Shown: positions 33,104-43,761, counted from the first letter of the stretch. The stretch is DNA of 64,000 nt from Actinoplanes cyaneus (GCF_016862095.1 NZ_BOMH01000028.1:62001-126000), one strand, 5' to 3'. Notes: generated from the letters alone by a model not told the origin. Program-made: numbers and translations.

Positions 33104-33780
33104 ATCGAGTTCCCCATGCGCTCGGCGGCCAGTGCACGAAGCTTACGCACGGCCTCGGCCGGATCGGCAGCCCCATAGACGGCGGTGCCCGCCACGAACG
33201 CGTCCGCACCCGCCTCGGCGGCCTGGGCGATGGTGTCCGCCGCGATGCCGCCGTCGACCTCCAGCCGGATGTCGAGGTGGCCCACGGAGATGCGCCGGCG
33301 CACGTCACGCACCTTGTCGAGCATCTCGGGCATGAACTTCTGCCCGCCGAAGCCGGCCTTGATCGTCATGATCAGGACCGTGTCCAGATAGGGCAACAAC
33401 TCCAGGTACGGCTCCACCGGGGTGTCCCGGTCGATCGCCAGGCCGGCCTTGGCGCCCGCCGCGCGCAGCGTCTTCGCCAGCGCCACCGGGTTGTCACAGG
33501 CCTCGGCGTGGAACGTCACGTTGTACGCCCCCGCCTCCGCGTAACCCGGCGCCCAGCGCTCCGGGTCGGTGATCATCAGGTGCACGTCGAACGGGATCGT
33601 GGTCGCCTTGCGCAGGCTCTGCACGATCGGCAGGCCGAGCGTCAGGTTCGGCACGAAGTGGTTGTCCATGACATCCACGTGCACCCAGTCCGCCGCCCCC
33701 TCGATGGCGTGCACTTCCTCGGCGAGCCGGGAGAAGTCGGAGGCGAGGATGCTCGGCGCGATGATCGGCGATGACGTCAC
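33100..33780 (-). CDS. rpe: Ribulose-phosphate 3-epimerase
   Basis: Pentose-phosphate enzyme interconverting ribulose 5-phosphate and xylulose 5-phosphate; TIM barrel, 226 residues. IAPSILASDFSRLAEEV, HVDVMDNHFVPNLTLG, VHLMITDPERW, MTIKAGFGGQKF and LEVDGGI all match. Start is a GTG at 33780 with a poor ribosome site. Confidence 0.97.
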   Translation of the reverse strand: MTSSPIIAPSILASDFSRLAEEVHAIEGAADWVHVDVMDNHFVPNLTLGLPIVQSLRKATTIPFDVHLMITDPERWAPGYAEAGAYNVTFHAEACDNPVALAKTLRAAGAKAGLAIDRDTPVEPYLELLPYLDTVLIMTIKAGFGGQKFMPEMLDKVRDVRRRISVGHLDIRLEVDGGIAADTIAQAAEAGADAFVAGTAVYGAADPAEAVRKLRALAAERMGNSM

Positions 33781-33803
33781 CGGAAAAGTGTATGACCCCG
33801 CCG

Positions 33804-33833
33804 GGAGAGGGCCACCCGAAGGCGGCCCTCTCC
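33804..33833 (-). terminator. Hairpin between rsmB and rpe
   Basis: Ten-base-pair perfect stem GGAGAGGGCC/GGCCCTCTCC with a ten-base loop, starting six bases after the rsmB stop. No U tract, so it may attenuate rather than stop transcription into rpe. Confidence 0.55.
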
Positions 33834-33838
33834 ACCGG

Positions 33839-35308
33839 TCAACTCGTGCGGCGCAGGACCGCCAGGAACATCGCGTCGGTGCCGTGGCGGTGCGGCCACA
33901 GCTGCACCGTCGGGCCGGCGCCCAGGCCCGGCATGCCCGGCGGCAGCAGCGGGCGGGCGTCGACGAAGTCCACCTCGACGCCGCTGCGGCGGGCGCCCTC
34001 GCTCACCGTCACCTGAGTCTCGACCATGTGCGGGGAACACGTCACATACGCCACCACGCCGCCGGGGCGGACCGCGCGCAAGGCCGCGACCAGCAGCTCC
34101 CGCTGCAGCCGGGTCAGCGGCGGCAGGTCGGCCGGCTGCTTGCGCCAGCGCGACTCCGGACGGCGGCGCAGCGAGCCCAGCCCGGTGCACGGCGCGTCGA
34201 CCAGCACCCGGTCGAACGCCTCCTCCGGCAGGTCCGGGTCACGGCCGACCGAACGCCCGTCCATCGGGAAGACCGTGACCGGCATGCCCTCGGTGGCCTG
34301 CTCGACCAGGCGGGCCCGGTGCTCGGCCACCTCGACGGCGGTCACCTCGGCGCCACGGCCGGCCGCGATCGCGCCGATCAGGCCGGTCTTGCCACCCGGG
34401 CCGGCGCACAGGTCCAGCCATTTCGTGTCGCGGCCCTCGACCGGGGCGGCGAGCAGGGCCGCGGCGACGAGCTGGGAGCCCTCGTCCTGGACGTGGGCGC
34501 GGCCGTCGCGGATCGCCGCGAGGTCACGCGGGGCGCCGCCGTTCAGGTACACCGCGTACGGCGAGAAGGCGCCCGGGACGCCGTTGACCTCGTCGGCCAG
34601 CTCGACCGCGTCGGACCGGCCCGGACGGGCGCACAGGTGCACGGCCGGCGGCTGATTGTCCTCGATCAGCAGGCGCGCGGTCTCCTCCAGGTCGCCGCCG
34701 AGCGCCTCGGCGAACGCCCGCACGATCCACTGCGGATGGTGGTGCTGCACCGCGAGGCTGCCGACCGGATCGTCCTCGTACTTCGGGGTGACCCGCTCCA
34801 GCCACGCGTCGAGGGTCGTCTCGGAGATGGTGCGCATCACCGCGTTCGCGAAGCCGGACGCGCCCGGGGCCACCGAGCGGACCAGGTCGACGGTCTGGTT
34901 GACAGCGGCGTGCGACGGGACCCGGGTGTAGAGCAACTGGTACGCCCCGAGGCGCAGCGCGTCCCGGGCCGGCGGGTCGATCCGCGCGACCTCACGGCCG
35001 GCGGCCTGCGCGATGATCAGGTCGAGGGTGCCGATCGCGCGGAGCGTCCCGTAGGTCAGCTCGGTGGCGAACGCCGCGTCCCGCCCGTGCAGGCCGAACC
35101 CGTCGAGGATGTCGGAGAGGACCAGGTTCGCGTACGCGTCGTCGCGGTTGACGGCGGCGATCGCCTCATACGCCGCCTGGCGCGCGGGGTCGGACGGCGG
35201 CCGCCCGGCCCGCGGCGCCCGGCCGCTGCGCTGATCACGATGATCGCCCGGCCCGGACGGCCGGCGGGGGCCTGCGCTGTGCGGCCGTGAAGCCCTGTGC
35301 TCGGTCAC
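33839..35308 (-). CDS. rsmB: 16S rRNA (cytosine-C5)-methyltransferase RsmB
   Basis: 489 residues. After a basic, low-complexity 50-residue N-terminus comes a NusB-like RNA-binding domain (RQAAYEAIAAVNRDDAYANL) and then a Rossmann methyltransferase with LDLCAGPGGKTGLIGAIA, VLVDAPCTGLGSLRRRPE and VTCSPHMVETQ, the last two holding the paired cysteines. GTG at 35308 has GGAGG seven bases upstream, which decides the start over the longer open frame. Follows fmt. Confidence 0.93.
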   Translation of the reverse strand: MTEHRASRPHSAGPRRPSGPGDHRDQRSGRAPRAGRPPSDPARQAAYEAIAAVNRDDAYANLVLSDILDGFGLHGRDAAFATELTYGTLRAIGTLDLIIAQAAGREVARIDPPARDALRLGAYQLLYTRVPSHAAVNQTVDLVRSVAPGASGFANAVMRTISETTLDAWLERVTPKYEDDPVGSLAVQHHHPQWIVRAFAEALGGDLEETARLLIEDNQPPAVHLCARPGRSDAVELADEVNGVPGAFSPYAVYLNGGAPRDLAAIRDGRAHVQDEGSQLVAAALLAAPVEGRDTKWLDLCAGPGGKTGLIGAIAAGRGAEVTAVEVAEHRARLVEQATEGMPVTVFPMDGRSVGRDPDLPEEAFDRVLVDAPCTGLGSLRRRPESRWRKQPADLPPLTRLQRELLVAALRAVRPGGVVAYVTCSPHMVETQVTVSEGARRSGVEVDFVDARPLLPPGMPGLGAGPTVQLWPHRHGTDAMFLAVLRRTS

Positions 35309-35363
35309 TGAGGGCCTCCATCGGCGTGCTCTTCTGGCTCTTGCTCCGCTGCGGTGCAGTCGA

Positions 35364-36290
35364 TCACGCCAGCCGCTCCCCTGCTTCGATACGCATTCCC
35401 CGCGCCCAGTCGGTCGCGGCCATCGGTTTCTTGCCCGCCGCGCGGACCTCACCCAGCTGCACCGGCGTCGTCGCCGTGCCGGCCAGCACCTGGGTGCGCT
35501 CGACCCGCAACTCGCCCGGCTCCAGGTGCGGCGCGTTCGCAATCGGCCGGACCGGGCCCAGCTTCAGCCGGTCGTCGCGCAGTGTCGTCCACGCGCCCGG
35601 CGCCGGGGTGCACGCCCGGATCCGCCGGTCCACCGCGAACGCCGGATCGGTCCAGCGGACCCGCGCGTCCTCGGCGGTGAGTTTCGGCGCCAGGCTGACC
35701 CCGTCGTGCGGCTGCGGGTGCGCCCGGGCGGTGCCCGCCTCGATCGCGTCCAGCACCGCGACGAGCAGGCCGGCACCCTCGTGGGCAAGCCGGCCCAGCA
35801 GGTCACCGGACGCGTCGTTGAAGCGGATCTGATCGGTGAGCGTGCCGTAGACCGGACCCGTGTCCAGGCCCGCCTCCAGCTCGAAGACGCTCGCGCCGGT
35901 CACCTCGTCGCCGTGCAGGACGGCGTGCTGCACGGGCGCGGCACCACGCCAGGCCGGCAGCAGCGAGAAGTGCAGGTTCACCCAGCCGTGCTTAGGGATC
36001 TCCAGCGCGGACGGGGGAACCAGCGCCCCATACGCCACGACGGGGACACAGTCGGGCGCGAGCTCGCGCAACCGAGCCTGGAACTCGGGCTCGCGCGGTC
36101 TCTCCGGCGTGAGCACCTCGATGCCACGCTCGTCGGCCCACGCGCCGGCCGGGGACCGCAGCAGGCGACGGCCACGACCGGCCGGGGCGTCCGGCCGAGT
36201 GACCACGGCGAGCAGCTCGTGACCGGAGGCGGCGATCGCGTCCAGGCTGGGCAGCGCCACCTCGGGCGTGCCGGCGAAGACCAGGCGCAT
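35364..36290 (-). CDS. fmt: Methionyl-tRNA formyltransferase
   Basis: Formylates initiator Met-tRNA, 308 residues. MRLVFAGTPEVALPSL begins the formyltransferase domain; NLHFSLLPAWRGAAPVQHA contains the folate-site motif, and DTGPVYG follows. A C-terminal tRNA-binding domain completes it. ATG at 36290 is four bases after the def stop, so def-fmt are coupled, as their products act at the two ends of the formyl-Met cycle. Confidence 0.96.
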   Translation of the reverse strand: MRLVFAGTPEVALPSLDAIAASGHELLAVVTRPDAPAGRGRRLLRSPAGAWADERGIEVLTPERPREPEFQARLRELAPDCVPVVAYGALVPPSALEIPKHGWVNLHFSLLPAWRGAAPVQHAVLHGDEVTGASVFELEAGLDTGPVYGTLTDQIRFNDASGDLLGRLAHEGAGLLVAVLDAIEAGTARAHPQPHDGVSLAPKLTAEDARVRWTDPAFAVDRRIRACTPAPGAWTTLRDDRLKLGPVRPIANAPHLEPGELRVERTQVLAGTATTPVQLGEVRAAGKKPMAATDWARGMRIEAGERLA

Positions 36291-36294
36291 CAGC

Positions 36295-36852
36295 TCACCG
36301 TCCCAGCCCGAAGATGCCCCGGCCGTGCGGGCTCTCCTTGACCGTCGGGGGCTTCGCGGCGTCATACCACTCCGCGGAGCGGATCTGCTTCATCGCTTCC
36401 TTGCGGGCGGCCGAGTCCAGCCTGTCCAGGAAGAGCACACCGTCCAGGTGGTCGGTCTCGTGCTGCACGCAGCGGGCCATCAGGCCGGTGCCGACCAGCT
36501 GGATCGGGTCGCCGTGCTCGTTGAAACCGTTCGCCACCACGTTCTGCCGGCGCTTGGTGTCGATGTAGACCCCCGGGATGGACAGGCAGCCCTCGGGCCC
36601 GTCCTGCTCCTCCTCGTCGGGGAACGACAGCACCGGGTTGACGATGTGCCCGACCACGTCGTCGACGTCGAACGTGAACACGCGCAGACCCACGCCGAGC
36701 TGCGGGGCGGCCAGGCCGGCGCCGCCCTCGTCGAGCATCGTGTCGGTCAGATCCTTGACCAGTTTGCGCAGTTCCTTGTCGAAGTCGACAACCGCGTCGG
36801 CCTCAGTGCGCAGCACCGGGTCGCCGAAGAGACGGATGGGCTGGACAGTCAC
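36295..36852 (-). CDS. def: Peptide deformylase
   Basis: Iron metallohydrolase removing the N-formyl group, 185 residues. All three motifs are intact: GAGLAAPQLG, EGCLSIPG (metal Cys) and QHETDHLDGVL (two metal His and catalytic Glu). The C-terminal extension past the last motif is typical of actinobacterial type enzymes. GTG start at 36852. Confidence 0.97.
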   Translation of the reverse strand: MTVQPIRLFGDPVLRTEADAVVDFDKELRKLVKDLTDTMLDEGGAGLAAPQLGVGLRVFTFDVDDVVGHIVNPVLSFPDEEEQDGPEGCLSIPGVYIDTKRRQNVVANGFNEHGDPIQLVGTGLMARCVQHETDHLDGVLFLDRLDSAARKEAMKQIRSAEWYDAAKPPTVKESPHGRGIFGLGR

Positions 36853-36902
36853 TCGGCGGAACTCCTGACTATGAAAAAACGGCTGCCGAACAGTCTACGG
36901 AC

Positions 36903-39218
36903 CTAGAAGAGCTCGGCCGGGTCCACCTGGATGCGGACCGCGACCGCGGCCTTACGCGCACTGCGCACCCCGGCCGCCACGTGCAGCGCGTGCGCCAGGC
37001 CGGCGGCCCGCGAACGGGACACCCGCAGCAGCATCCGCTCCTGGTCGTCACGGGCCGGGACGGGGCCGAGCTGCTCGGTGCCGTCCGGCAGATCGGCGAT
37101 CGTCAGCAGCTCGGCGACAGCCGGCGCCGGGCCGGTCACACTCGCCATCCGGGCCGCCGGCGGGAAGCCCAACTCGCGACGTTCGGCCAGCTCACGGGCG
37201 GCGAACCAGCCCGGATCCCAGCGGAGCAGGGCCTGTACCGGGGCCAGCGAGCCGTCCGCCACGACGATCACCCGGCCGCCCTGCCCGGCGGGACGGGCCA
37301 GCGCCGACGCGTTCAGCCAGCGGCGCATCGTCTCCTCCGCGGCGCGCAGATCGGCCCGGCTCAGCAGCGCCCACGTGTCGAGCAGGAGCACCGCCCCGTA
37401 ACCCCCCTCGGCCACCGGCTCGGCGCCCGGGGTCGCCACGACGATCGCCGGGGTGCCCTTCACCGTGTCCAAGATCTCGTCCCGTCCGGACGTGCGCACC
37501 GGCACACCCGTGAACGCGCGACCCAGCTCCTCCGCCGTGCGCCGGGCGCCGACGACCGAGGCGCGCAGCCGCCGCTCGCCACAGGCCGGGCACTCGTAGG
37601 CCGCCGAGCCGCGCCCGCACCAGTGACAGATCGGCACGTCGTGCGCGCCCTGCAGACCCAGCGGCCCGGAACAGTGCGGGCAGCGCGCCGGGGTGCGGCA
37701 CTCGGCGCACGCCACCGACGGCAGATAGCCCCGCCGCGGCACCTGGACCAGCACCGGATGCCCCGCCTCCAGCGCCTGCTTCGCGGTCAGCCAGGCCAGG
37801 CTCGGCAGGCGGGCGGTCACCGCGCCCGGATCGCGGGCGAGCTGCGGATCGTCCCCGGTCGGCGAGATGGCCGGCTGCCGTCGCCGCAGGACACCACGCT
37901 CGGCCACGATCTCCCGCGCCCATCCGGTTTCCAGCAGGAGCTGACCTTCCCCGGTACGGGCGAAGCCGCCGACCAGCGCGGCCGAATCCGCCAGCTGCGA
38001 GCGGGTGAGCAGCACCTCCCGCGCGTGCGGGTAGGGCGAGCGCGGCTCCGCGTGCAGGTCGTCCCCGTCGTCCCAGATCACCACCAGCCCGAGATCACGC
38101 GCCGGGGCCCACATCGCGGCCCTGGTCCCGGCGACGACCGGCACCTGGTGGCGGCTCGCCGCCAGGAACCGCCGGTAACGCTCGGCCGGGCCGAGAGCCG
38201 CGTTCAGCGCGACGTGCCGGCCCTCGCCCAGCACCGCGCCGAGCGCCCGGTCGACCCGGTCCAGGTCCCGCGCGTCGGCGACGACGATCACCACGCCACG
38301 GCCGCCGCGCACGGTGGCGGCGGCGGCCTCGGCGATCCGGGCCGGCCAGTCCTCCCCCGGGAGGGCGGACCAGACCGCCCGGGCGGGGCGGCCCTCCTCC
38401 AGCGCTTTCAGGTAGGCCGGGCCGGTCGCATACGCATCCCAGCCGCCGGGTGCCGGGGGCCGGAACTCCGGGGGCGCGTCACCACTGAGCGCGGCGGTGA
38501 CCTGGCCGGATCCGTCTGCGACGGCCGGCCCGGGGCCCTCCACCGCTATCGACCCGGATCTGTCGACCGCAACCGGCACCGATCCCTCCGCCGCGACCGG
38601 CCCCGACGCTGATCCGTCCGCCACGGCCGACCCCGGCCCATCCAGCGCGGCCGACCCGGATTCGTCCGCCACCATTGACACCGGTCGATCAGCCGCGGCC
38701 GGGCCTGATCCTTCCCCCGTGAATGACCCGGTGCCGGGTTCCTCCCGCGCCGGCAATTCGGACTCTCCGGGCGCGTCGGGCACACCGTCATCCGCCGGGT
38801 CGGCGCGCTCCCCCGAGCCGGTGGCCTTGATCGACTGCGTTTCCACCCGGGCGTGCCGCGGAGGGACCGCCAGACGCAAGACGTCGGCCAGGCTGCCGGC
38901 ATAGCGGTCCGCCACCGCGCGCGCCAGCCGGGCGATCTCCGGGTCGAGAACCCGCTCGGCGGAGACGACCTTCTCCAGATAGGCCAGCTTGCCCTGATGA
39001 TCGGAGGCCTCGGCCCGCTCCAGCAGGAACCCGCTCACCAGCTGCCCGGCGAAGCGCACCTTGACCCGGACGCCCGGCTGCGCGGCCTCGTCATCCGCGC
39101 TCGGGACCAGATAGTCGAACGGGCGATCCAGATGCGGGAGCTGGACGTCGACACACACTCGCGCCACCGGCAGACGCTCTGCCGGCTCTCGTTCCGCTCG
39201 CACACCCCTGGCACCCAT
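36903..39218 (-). CDS. priA: Probable primosomal protein N' (PriA), actinobacterial form with low-complexity insert
   Basis: 771 residues. An N-terminal DNA-binding domain (VCVDVQLPHLDRPFDYLVP) is followed by a helicase-like region that lacks a Walker A GxGKT and a DEAH box; the corresponding stretches read AVWSALPGEDW and LVVIWDDGDDLH. Zinc-binding CxxC pairs are present (CAECRTPARCPHC, CHWCGRG, CPACG). Actinobacterial PriA is known to lack ATPase motifs. An insertion of about 110 residues (roughly 130-245) is made of degenerate Ala/Gly/Ser/Pro/Asp repeats such as DGPGSAVADGS, unusual for this family. Confidence 0.88.
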   Translation of the reverse strand: MGARGVRAEREPAERLPVARVCVDVQLPHLDRPFDYLVPSADDEAAQPGVRVKVRFAGQLVSGFLLERAEASDHQGKLAYLEKVVSAERVLDPEIARLARAVADRYAGSLADVLRLAVPPRHARVETQSIKATGSGERADPADDGVPDAPGESELPAREEPGTGSFTGEGSGPAAADRPVSMVADESGSAALDGPGSAVADGSASGPVAAEGSVPVAVDRSGSIAVEGPGPAVADGSGQVTAALSGDAPPEFRPPAPGGWDAYATGPAYLKALEEGRPARAVWSALPGEDWPARIAEAAAATVRGGRGVVIVVADARDLDRVDRALGAVLGEGRHVALNAALGPAERYRRFLAASRHQVPVVAGTRAAMWAPARDLGLVVIWDDGDDLHAEPRSPYPHAREVLLTRSQLADSAALVGGFARTGEGQLLLETGWAREIVAERGVLRRRQPAISPTGDDPQLARDPGAVTARLPSLAWLTAKQALEAGHPVLVQVPRRGYLPSVACAECRTPARCPHCSGPLGLQGAHDVPICHWCGRGSAAYECPACGERRLRASVVGARRTAEELGRAFTGVPVRTSGRDEILDTVKGTPAIVVATPGAEPVAEGGYGAVLLLDTWALLSRADLRAAEETMRRWLNASALARPAGQGGRVIVVADGSLAPVQALLRWDPGWFAARELAERRELGFPPAARMASVTGPAPAVAELLTIADLPDGTEQLGPVPARDDQERMLLRVSRSRAAGLAHALHVAAGVRSARKAAVAVRIQVDPAELF

Positions 39219-39742
39219 CGCCGAACATTCTGCCCGGCCCCTCCGACAACTTCCGGGCGGAGATCAGGCGCGGCCCCGATCAGTGAGCCAGCCAACTCCC
39301 CAGCCACCGTCCGCCGCCGGTCTCCCCCAGCCACCACCCACTGCCCGTCGGCGGTCACCGTCCCTGCTTCCCAGCCACCATCCGCCGCTGGTCACCGCCC
39401 CGGCCGCCACCCACTACCCGCCGCCGGTCACCGTTCGTTGCTTCCCAGCCACCATCCGCCGCTGGTCACGGCTCCGGCCGCCATCCAATGCCCGCCGCCG
39501 GTCACCGTTCGCTCGCCGGGCGATCGCCGTTGTCGGTCGCGGCCGCGGGGCCCGTTCCGGTCCGCTCACATCGCTCTCGATTTGGGGGGTACGCGGTCGG
39601 CTGGCACTCACGGCTGCAAAACCACACCGAAGCAACCCTCAGCACCAGCCGAGCAGCGCGAGCTGGCACTCACGGCTGCAACACGACGCCAACACAACCG
39701 TCAACACCAGCCGGACAAGCCGAGCTGGTGCTGAGGGGTGCA
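39219..39742. repeat. Gene-free gap with two-part intergenic repeat, second locus
   Basis: From about 39296 to 39515 is a tandem array of period about 74 bases (for example GCTTCCCAGCCACCATCCGC at 39366 and 39440) built from CCGCCGGTCACCG segments. It is followed by hairpin units 39599-39650 and 39663-39712, each starting GGCTGG/GCTGG and ending CCAGCC, and a partial unit from 39724. The order of components matches 8215-8470. Confidence 0.75.
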
Positions 39743-39780
39743 ACGCAAAACGGCGCCCGTCGATGGGCGCCGTTTTGCGT
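39743..39780. terminator. metK terminator, bidirectional
   Basis: Perfect 16-bp stem (ACGCAAAACGGCGCCC and its complement) with a six-base loop, 12 bases after the metK stop. Runs of T in the stem serve either strand. Among the strongest hairpins in the window. Confidence 0.85.
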
Positions 39781-39791
39781 ATGCGGGTGGG

Positions 39792-40982
<1,191 letters not shown>

Positions 40983-41024
40983 GGTGCTCCTCAGTTGTCG
41001 AAAACAGGTAACGCGGAAGTGTAA

Positions 41025-42242
41025 TCAGAGCGGCTGACCGTCACCGACCTGGGCATCGAGCCGGTCCACGACGTGGTCGAGGATCCTACCCGCCACATCG
41101 TCTTTGGAGAGTTCGTCGTGGGCCTCGGTGAGACCGTCCGCGCCCAGCACCGTGACCGTGTTCCGATCCTGGCCGAAGACGCGATCGACGCCCACCTCGT
41201 TGACGACGATGAGGTCTGCCCGTTTTCTTACCATTTTCACCCGGGCGTGCTCGATCGCGTCGTGCGTCTCGGCGGCGAACGCCACGAGCACCTGCCCGGG
41301 ACGCTTGGCGGCGCCCAGCTCCGCGGCGATGTCCGGGTTCGTGACCAGGGTGATCGGCGCCGGCGTACCGTCGTCGGACTTCTTGATCTTCTGATCGGCG
41401 ACCGTCGCGGGTCGGAAGTCCGCGGGCGCGGCGGCCATCACCACCACGTCCGCCGAGGCGAACGCCTCGACCGTGGCCTTGCGCAGCTCCTCGGTGGTGC
41501 CCACCCGGATCAGCTCGGCGCCGGCCGGATCGGGCAGCGTCACGTTCGCCGCGACGAGAGTCACCCGGGCGCCCCGGGCGAGCGCGGCGCGGGCCAGGGC
41601 GTAACCCTGCTTCCCCGACGAGCGGTTGCCGAGGAAACGGACCGGGTCGAGCGGCTCACGCGTCCCGCCGGCGGTCACCACCACGTGCCGGCCCTCAAGA
41701 TCTTTCTTCAGGCCATTCCTCAGTACGCCCAGCGCGTACTCGAAGATCGCCGAAGGCTCCGGAAGCCGGCCCTTGCCGGTGTCCTTGCCGGTGAGCCGCC
41801 CCACGGCCGGCTCGATGACGAGCGCGCCACGCGAGCGCAGAGTCGCCACGTTGGCCCTGGTCGCCGGGTTCTCCCACATCTCGGTGTGCATGGCGGGGGC
41901 GTAGACGACCGGGCACGTCGCGGTCAGCAACGTGTTGGTGAGCAGGTCGTCGGCGATCCCGTGGGCGGCCTTGGCGAGGATGTCGGCGGTGGCCGGGGCG
42001 ACCACGACCAGCTCGGCGACCCGGCCGATCCGCACGTGCGGGACCTCGTGCGCGTCGTCCCAGACCTCGGTGGCGACCGGGCGGCCGGAGAGCGCGGCCC
42101 AGGTCGGCGCGCCGACGAACTTCAGTGCCGAGGCGGTCGGCACGACGCGGACCCCGTGCCCCGACTCGGTGAACAGGCGCAGCAGCTCACACGCCTTGTA
42201 GGCGGCGATCCCGCCGCACACACCCAGGACGACTTCGGTCAC
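41025..42242 (-). CDS. coaBC: Bifunctional phosphopantothenoylcysteine decarboxylase/synthetase CoaBC
   Basis: 405 residues. The N-terminal flavoprotein domain CoaC shows VCGGIAAYKACEL, the active-site His in PHVRIGR, and APAMHTEMWENPAT; the C-terminal CoaB domain shows VTAGGTREPLDPVR, NRSSGKQGYALA and VVNEVG. Two successive steps of coenzyme A synthesis. GTG start at 42242. Confidence 0.96.
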   Translation of the reverse strand: MTEVVLGVCGGIAAYKACELLRLFTESGHGVRVVPTASALKFVGAPTWAALSGRPVATEVWDDAHEVPHVRIGRVAELVVVAPATADILAKAAHGIADDLLTNTLLTATCPVVYAPAMHTEMWENPATRANVATLRSRGALVIEPAVGRLTGKDTGKGRLPEPSAIFEYALGVLRNGLKKDLEGRHVVVTAGGTREPLDPVRFLGNRSSGKQGYALARAALARGARVTLVAANVTLPDPAGAELIRVGTTEELRKATVEAFASADVVVMAAAPADFRPATVADQKIKKSDDGTPAPITLVTNPDIAAELGAAKRPGQVLVAFAAETHDAIEHARVKMVRKRADLIVVNEVGVDRVFGQDRNTVTVLGADGLTEAHDELSKDDVAGRILDHVVDRLDAQVGDGQPL

Positions 42243-42320
42243 GTCACGACTCCAGGTTCACGACGGGCGACAGCACCCGCTGCTTCGCGGGAGCCACCCC
42301 CGGACCGGCAAATAATGCGA

Positions 42321-42357
42321 ATGCCCCCGGCTCGCGATTTCCGCGAACTGAGGGCAT
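42321..42357 (-). terminator. Hairpin between rpoZ and coaBC
   Basis: ATGCCC/GGGCAT outer stem and TCGCG/CGCGA inner stem, starting 13 bases after the rpoZ stop. Could be a partial terminator for gmk-rpoZ. Confidence 0.45.
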
Positions 42358-42370
42358 CCAGGCGTTCGGC

Positions 42371-42634
42371 TCAGGGGTGGTCGGTCGGCTCTGCGGTCAG
42401 GAGACCCGCGTTGATCTCGCGCATCGCGATCGACAGCGGCTTCTCCTGCGGCGTGGTCTCGACCAGCGGCCCCACGTACTCGAGCAGACCCTCACCGAGC
42501 TGGCTGTAGTAGGCGTTGACCTGGCGGGCGCGCTTGGCCGCGAAGATCACCAGCGAGTACTTCGACGAGGTCTTGTCGAGCAGCTCGTCGATCGGCGGGT
42601 TGGTGATGCCCTCGGGGTTCGCGACAGTTCCCAC
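42371..42634 (-). CDS. rpoZ: RNA polymerase omega subunit
   Basis: 87 residues, binds beta' and aids polymerase assembly. ITNPPIDELLDKTSSKYSLV and FAAKRARQVNAYY are characteristic, including the omega N-terminal motif. GTG start at 42634, three bases after gmk. Confidence 0.96.
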   Translation of the reverse strand: MGTVANPEGITNPPIDELLDKTSSKYSLVIFAAKRARQVNAYYSQLGEGLLEYVGPLVETTPQEKPLSIAMREINAGLLTAEPTDHP

Positions 42635-42637
42635 TTT

Positions 42638-43243
42638 TCAGAATTCCTTAATGCTAGCTGGCGCTAAGAATGACGAACCGAGCAAGCCTACCAGCTCGTC
42701 GGCGGCACGCTCGACGAAGTCGTTCACGACCGTGTAGTCGAACTCGGCCTCGGCGGCCAGTTCCTCGTCGGCGTGGGCCAGGCGGCGGCGGATCGTCTCC
42801 TCGTCGTCGGTGCCCCGGCCGATCAGGCGGCGTTGCAGCTCCTCCTTGCTCGGTGGAGCCAGGAACACCAGCTGAGCGTCCGGCGAGGAGGCCCGCACCT
42901 GGCGGGCGCCCTGCAGGTCGATCTTCAGCAAAACGGGCCGGCCCTGCTGGAGCCAGCCCTCGACCTGCGCGCGGGGCGTCCCGTAGAGGTTGCCCGCGAA
43001 TTCCGCCCACTCCAGCAGCTGTCCGCCATCGATCAGGCGCTGGAACTCGGACCGGGTCACGAAGTGGTAGTGCTCGCCGTCGGTCTCGTAGTCGCGTTTC
43101 TTGCGTGTCGTGACCGACACCGACAACCGGATCCAAGGCGAGCGCGCCCGGATCAGCTCGATCACGCTGTCCTTGCCGACCCCGGAGGGGCCGGACAGGA
43201 CGGTGAGGCGTGCTGCCGGGCGCGCGTCGTCATCCATGCTCAC
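42638..43243 (-). CDS. gmk: Guanylate kinase
   Basis: Phosphorylates GMP to GDP, 201 residues. P-loop LSGPSGVGKDSV, SVSVTTRKKRDYETDGEHYHFV (GMP-binding), and LKIDLQGARQVR are present. The P-loop has Asp-Ser after Lys where many species have Ser-Thr. Its TAA-type end leads directly into rpoZ. Confidence 0.97.
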   Translation of the reverse strand: MSMDDDARPAARLTVLSGPSGVGKDSVIELIRARSPWIRLSVSVTTRKKRDYETDGEHYHFVTRSEFQRLIDGGQLLEWAEFAGNLYGTPRAQVEGWLQQGRPVLLKIDLQGARQVRASSPDAQLVFLAPPSKEELQRRLIGRGTDDEETIRRRLAHADEELAAEAEFDYTVVNDFVERAADELVGLLGSSFLAPASIKEF

Positions 43244-43269
43244 GGCTCATTCCTACACGAGCCGATGAG

Positions 43270-43587
43270 TCAGTTCGCAGCGAACTCCCCCAGGAGGGCC
43301 TTACGCTGCTGGTCGCCGAGACCCCGGAGCCGGCGGCTCTCGGCGATCTTCAGCTTCTCCATGATCTGGGTCGCGCGGATCTTGCCGATGCCCGGCAGCG
43401 CCTGAAGCACGGCCGAGACCTTCAGCTTGCCGACGACCTCGTCGCCCTCCGCGCGGTCAAGCACGGCGGCGAGGGTGGTCTTGCCGGACTTGAGCTGTTC
43501 CTTCAGCTCAGCCCGAGCCTTGCGAACTTCCGCAGCCTTCTCCAGCGCGGCAGCGCGCTGCTCGGGGCTCAGTGACGGGAGCGGCAC
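43270..43587 (-). CDS. mihF: Actinobacterial integration host factor mIHF
   Basis: Nucleoid-associated DNA-bending protein unrelated to proteobacterial IHF, 105 residues. A long N-terminal helix (SPEQRAAALEKAAEVRKARA) precedes the helix-two-turns-helix with LQALPGIGKIRATQIMEKL. GTG start at 43587. Placement between pyrF and gmk is standard in actinobacteria. Confidence 0.94.
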   Translation of the reverse strand: MPLPSLSPEQRAAALEKAAEVRKARAELKEQLKSGKTTLAAVLDRAEGDEVVGKLKVSAVLQALPGIGKIRATQIMEKLKIAESRRLRGLGDQQRKALLGEFAAN

Positions 43588-43761
43588 CAGTTCTCCTCAG
43601 GTCCCTATCGCGGCGGTAGTTCAATACCGGCGCTTCTGTGAAACGTGGTGTGCCAGGGAACCAAAGGGGCATGTGGTTCCCGGCGCCGGGAAAACTAGCG
43701 GTCATCGGCGCGTTCGGCAACGTGGGGGTACCCCGGCGCCCGGCCCGCTACGCAGGCTGTT

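Noticed and set aside
40983..41024. SAM riboswitch upstream of metK
   Set aside because: The gap to coaBC is only 42 bases, too short for any SAM aptamer.
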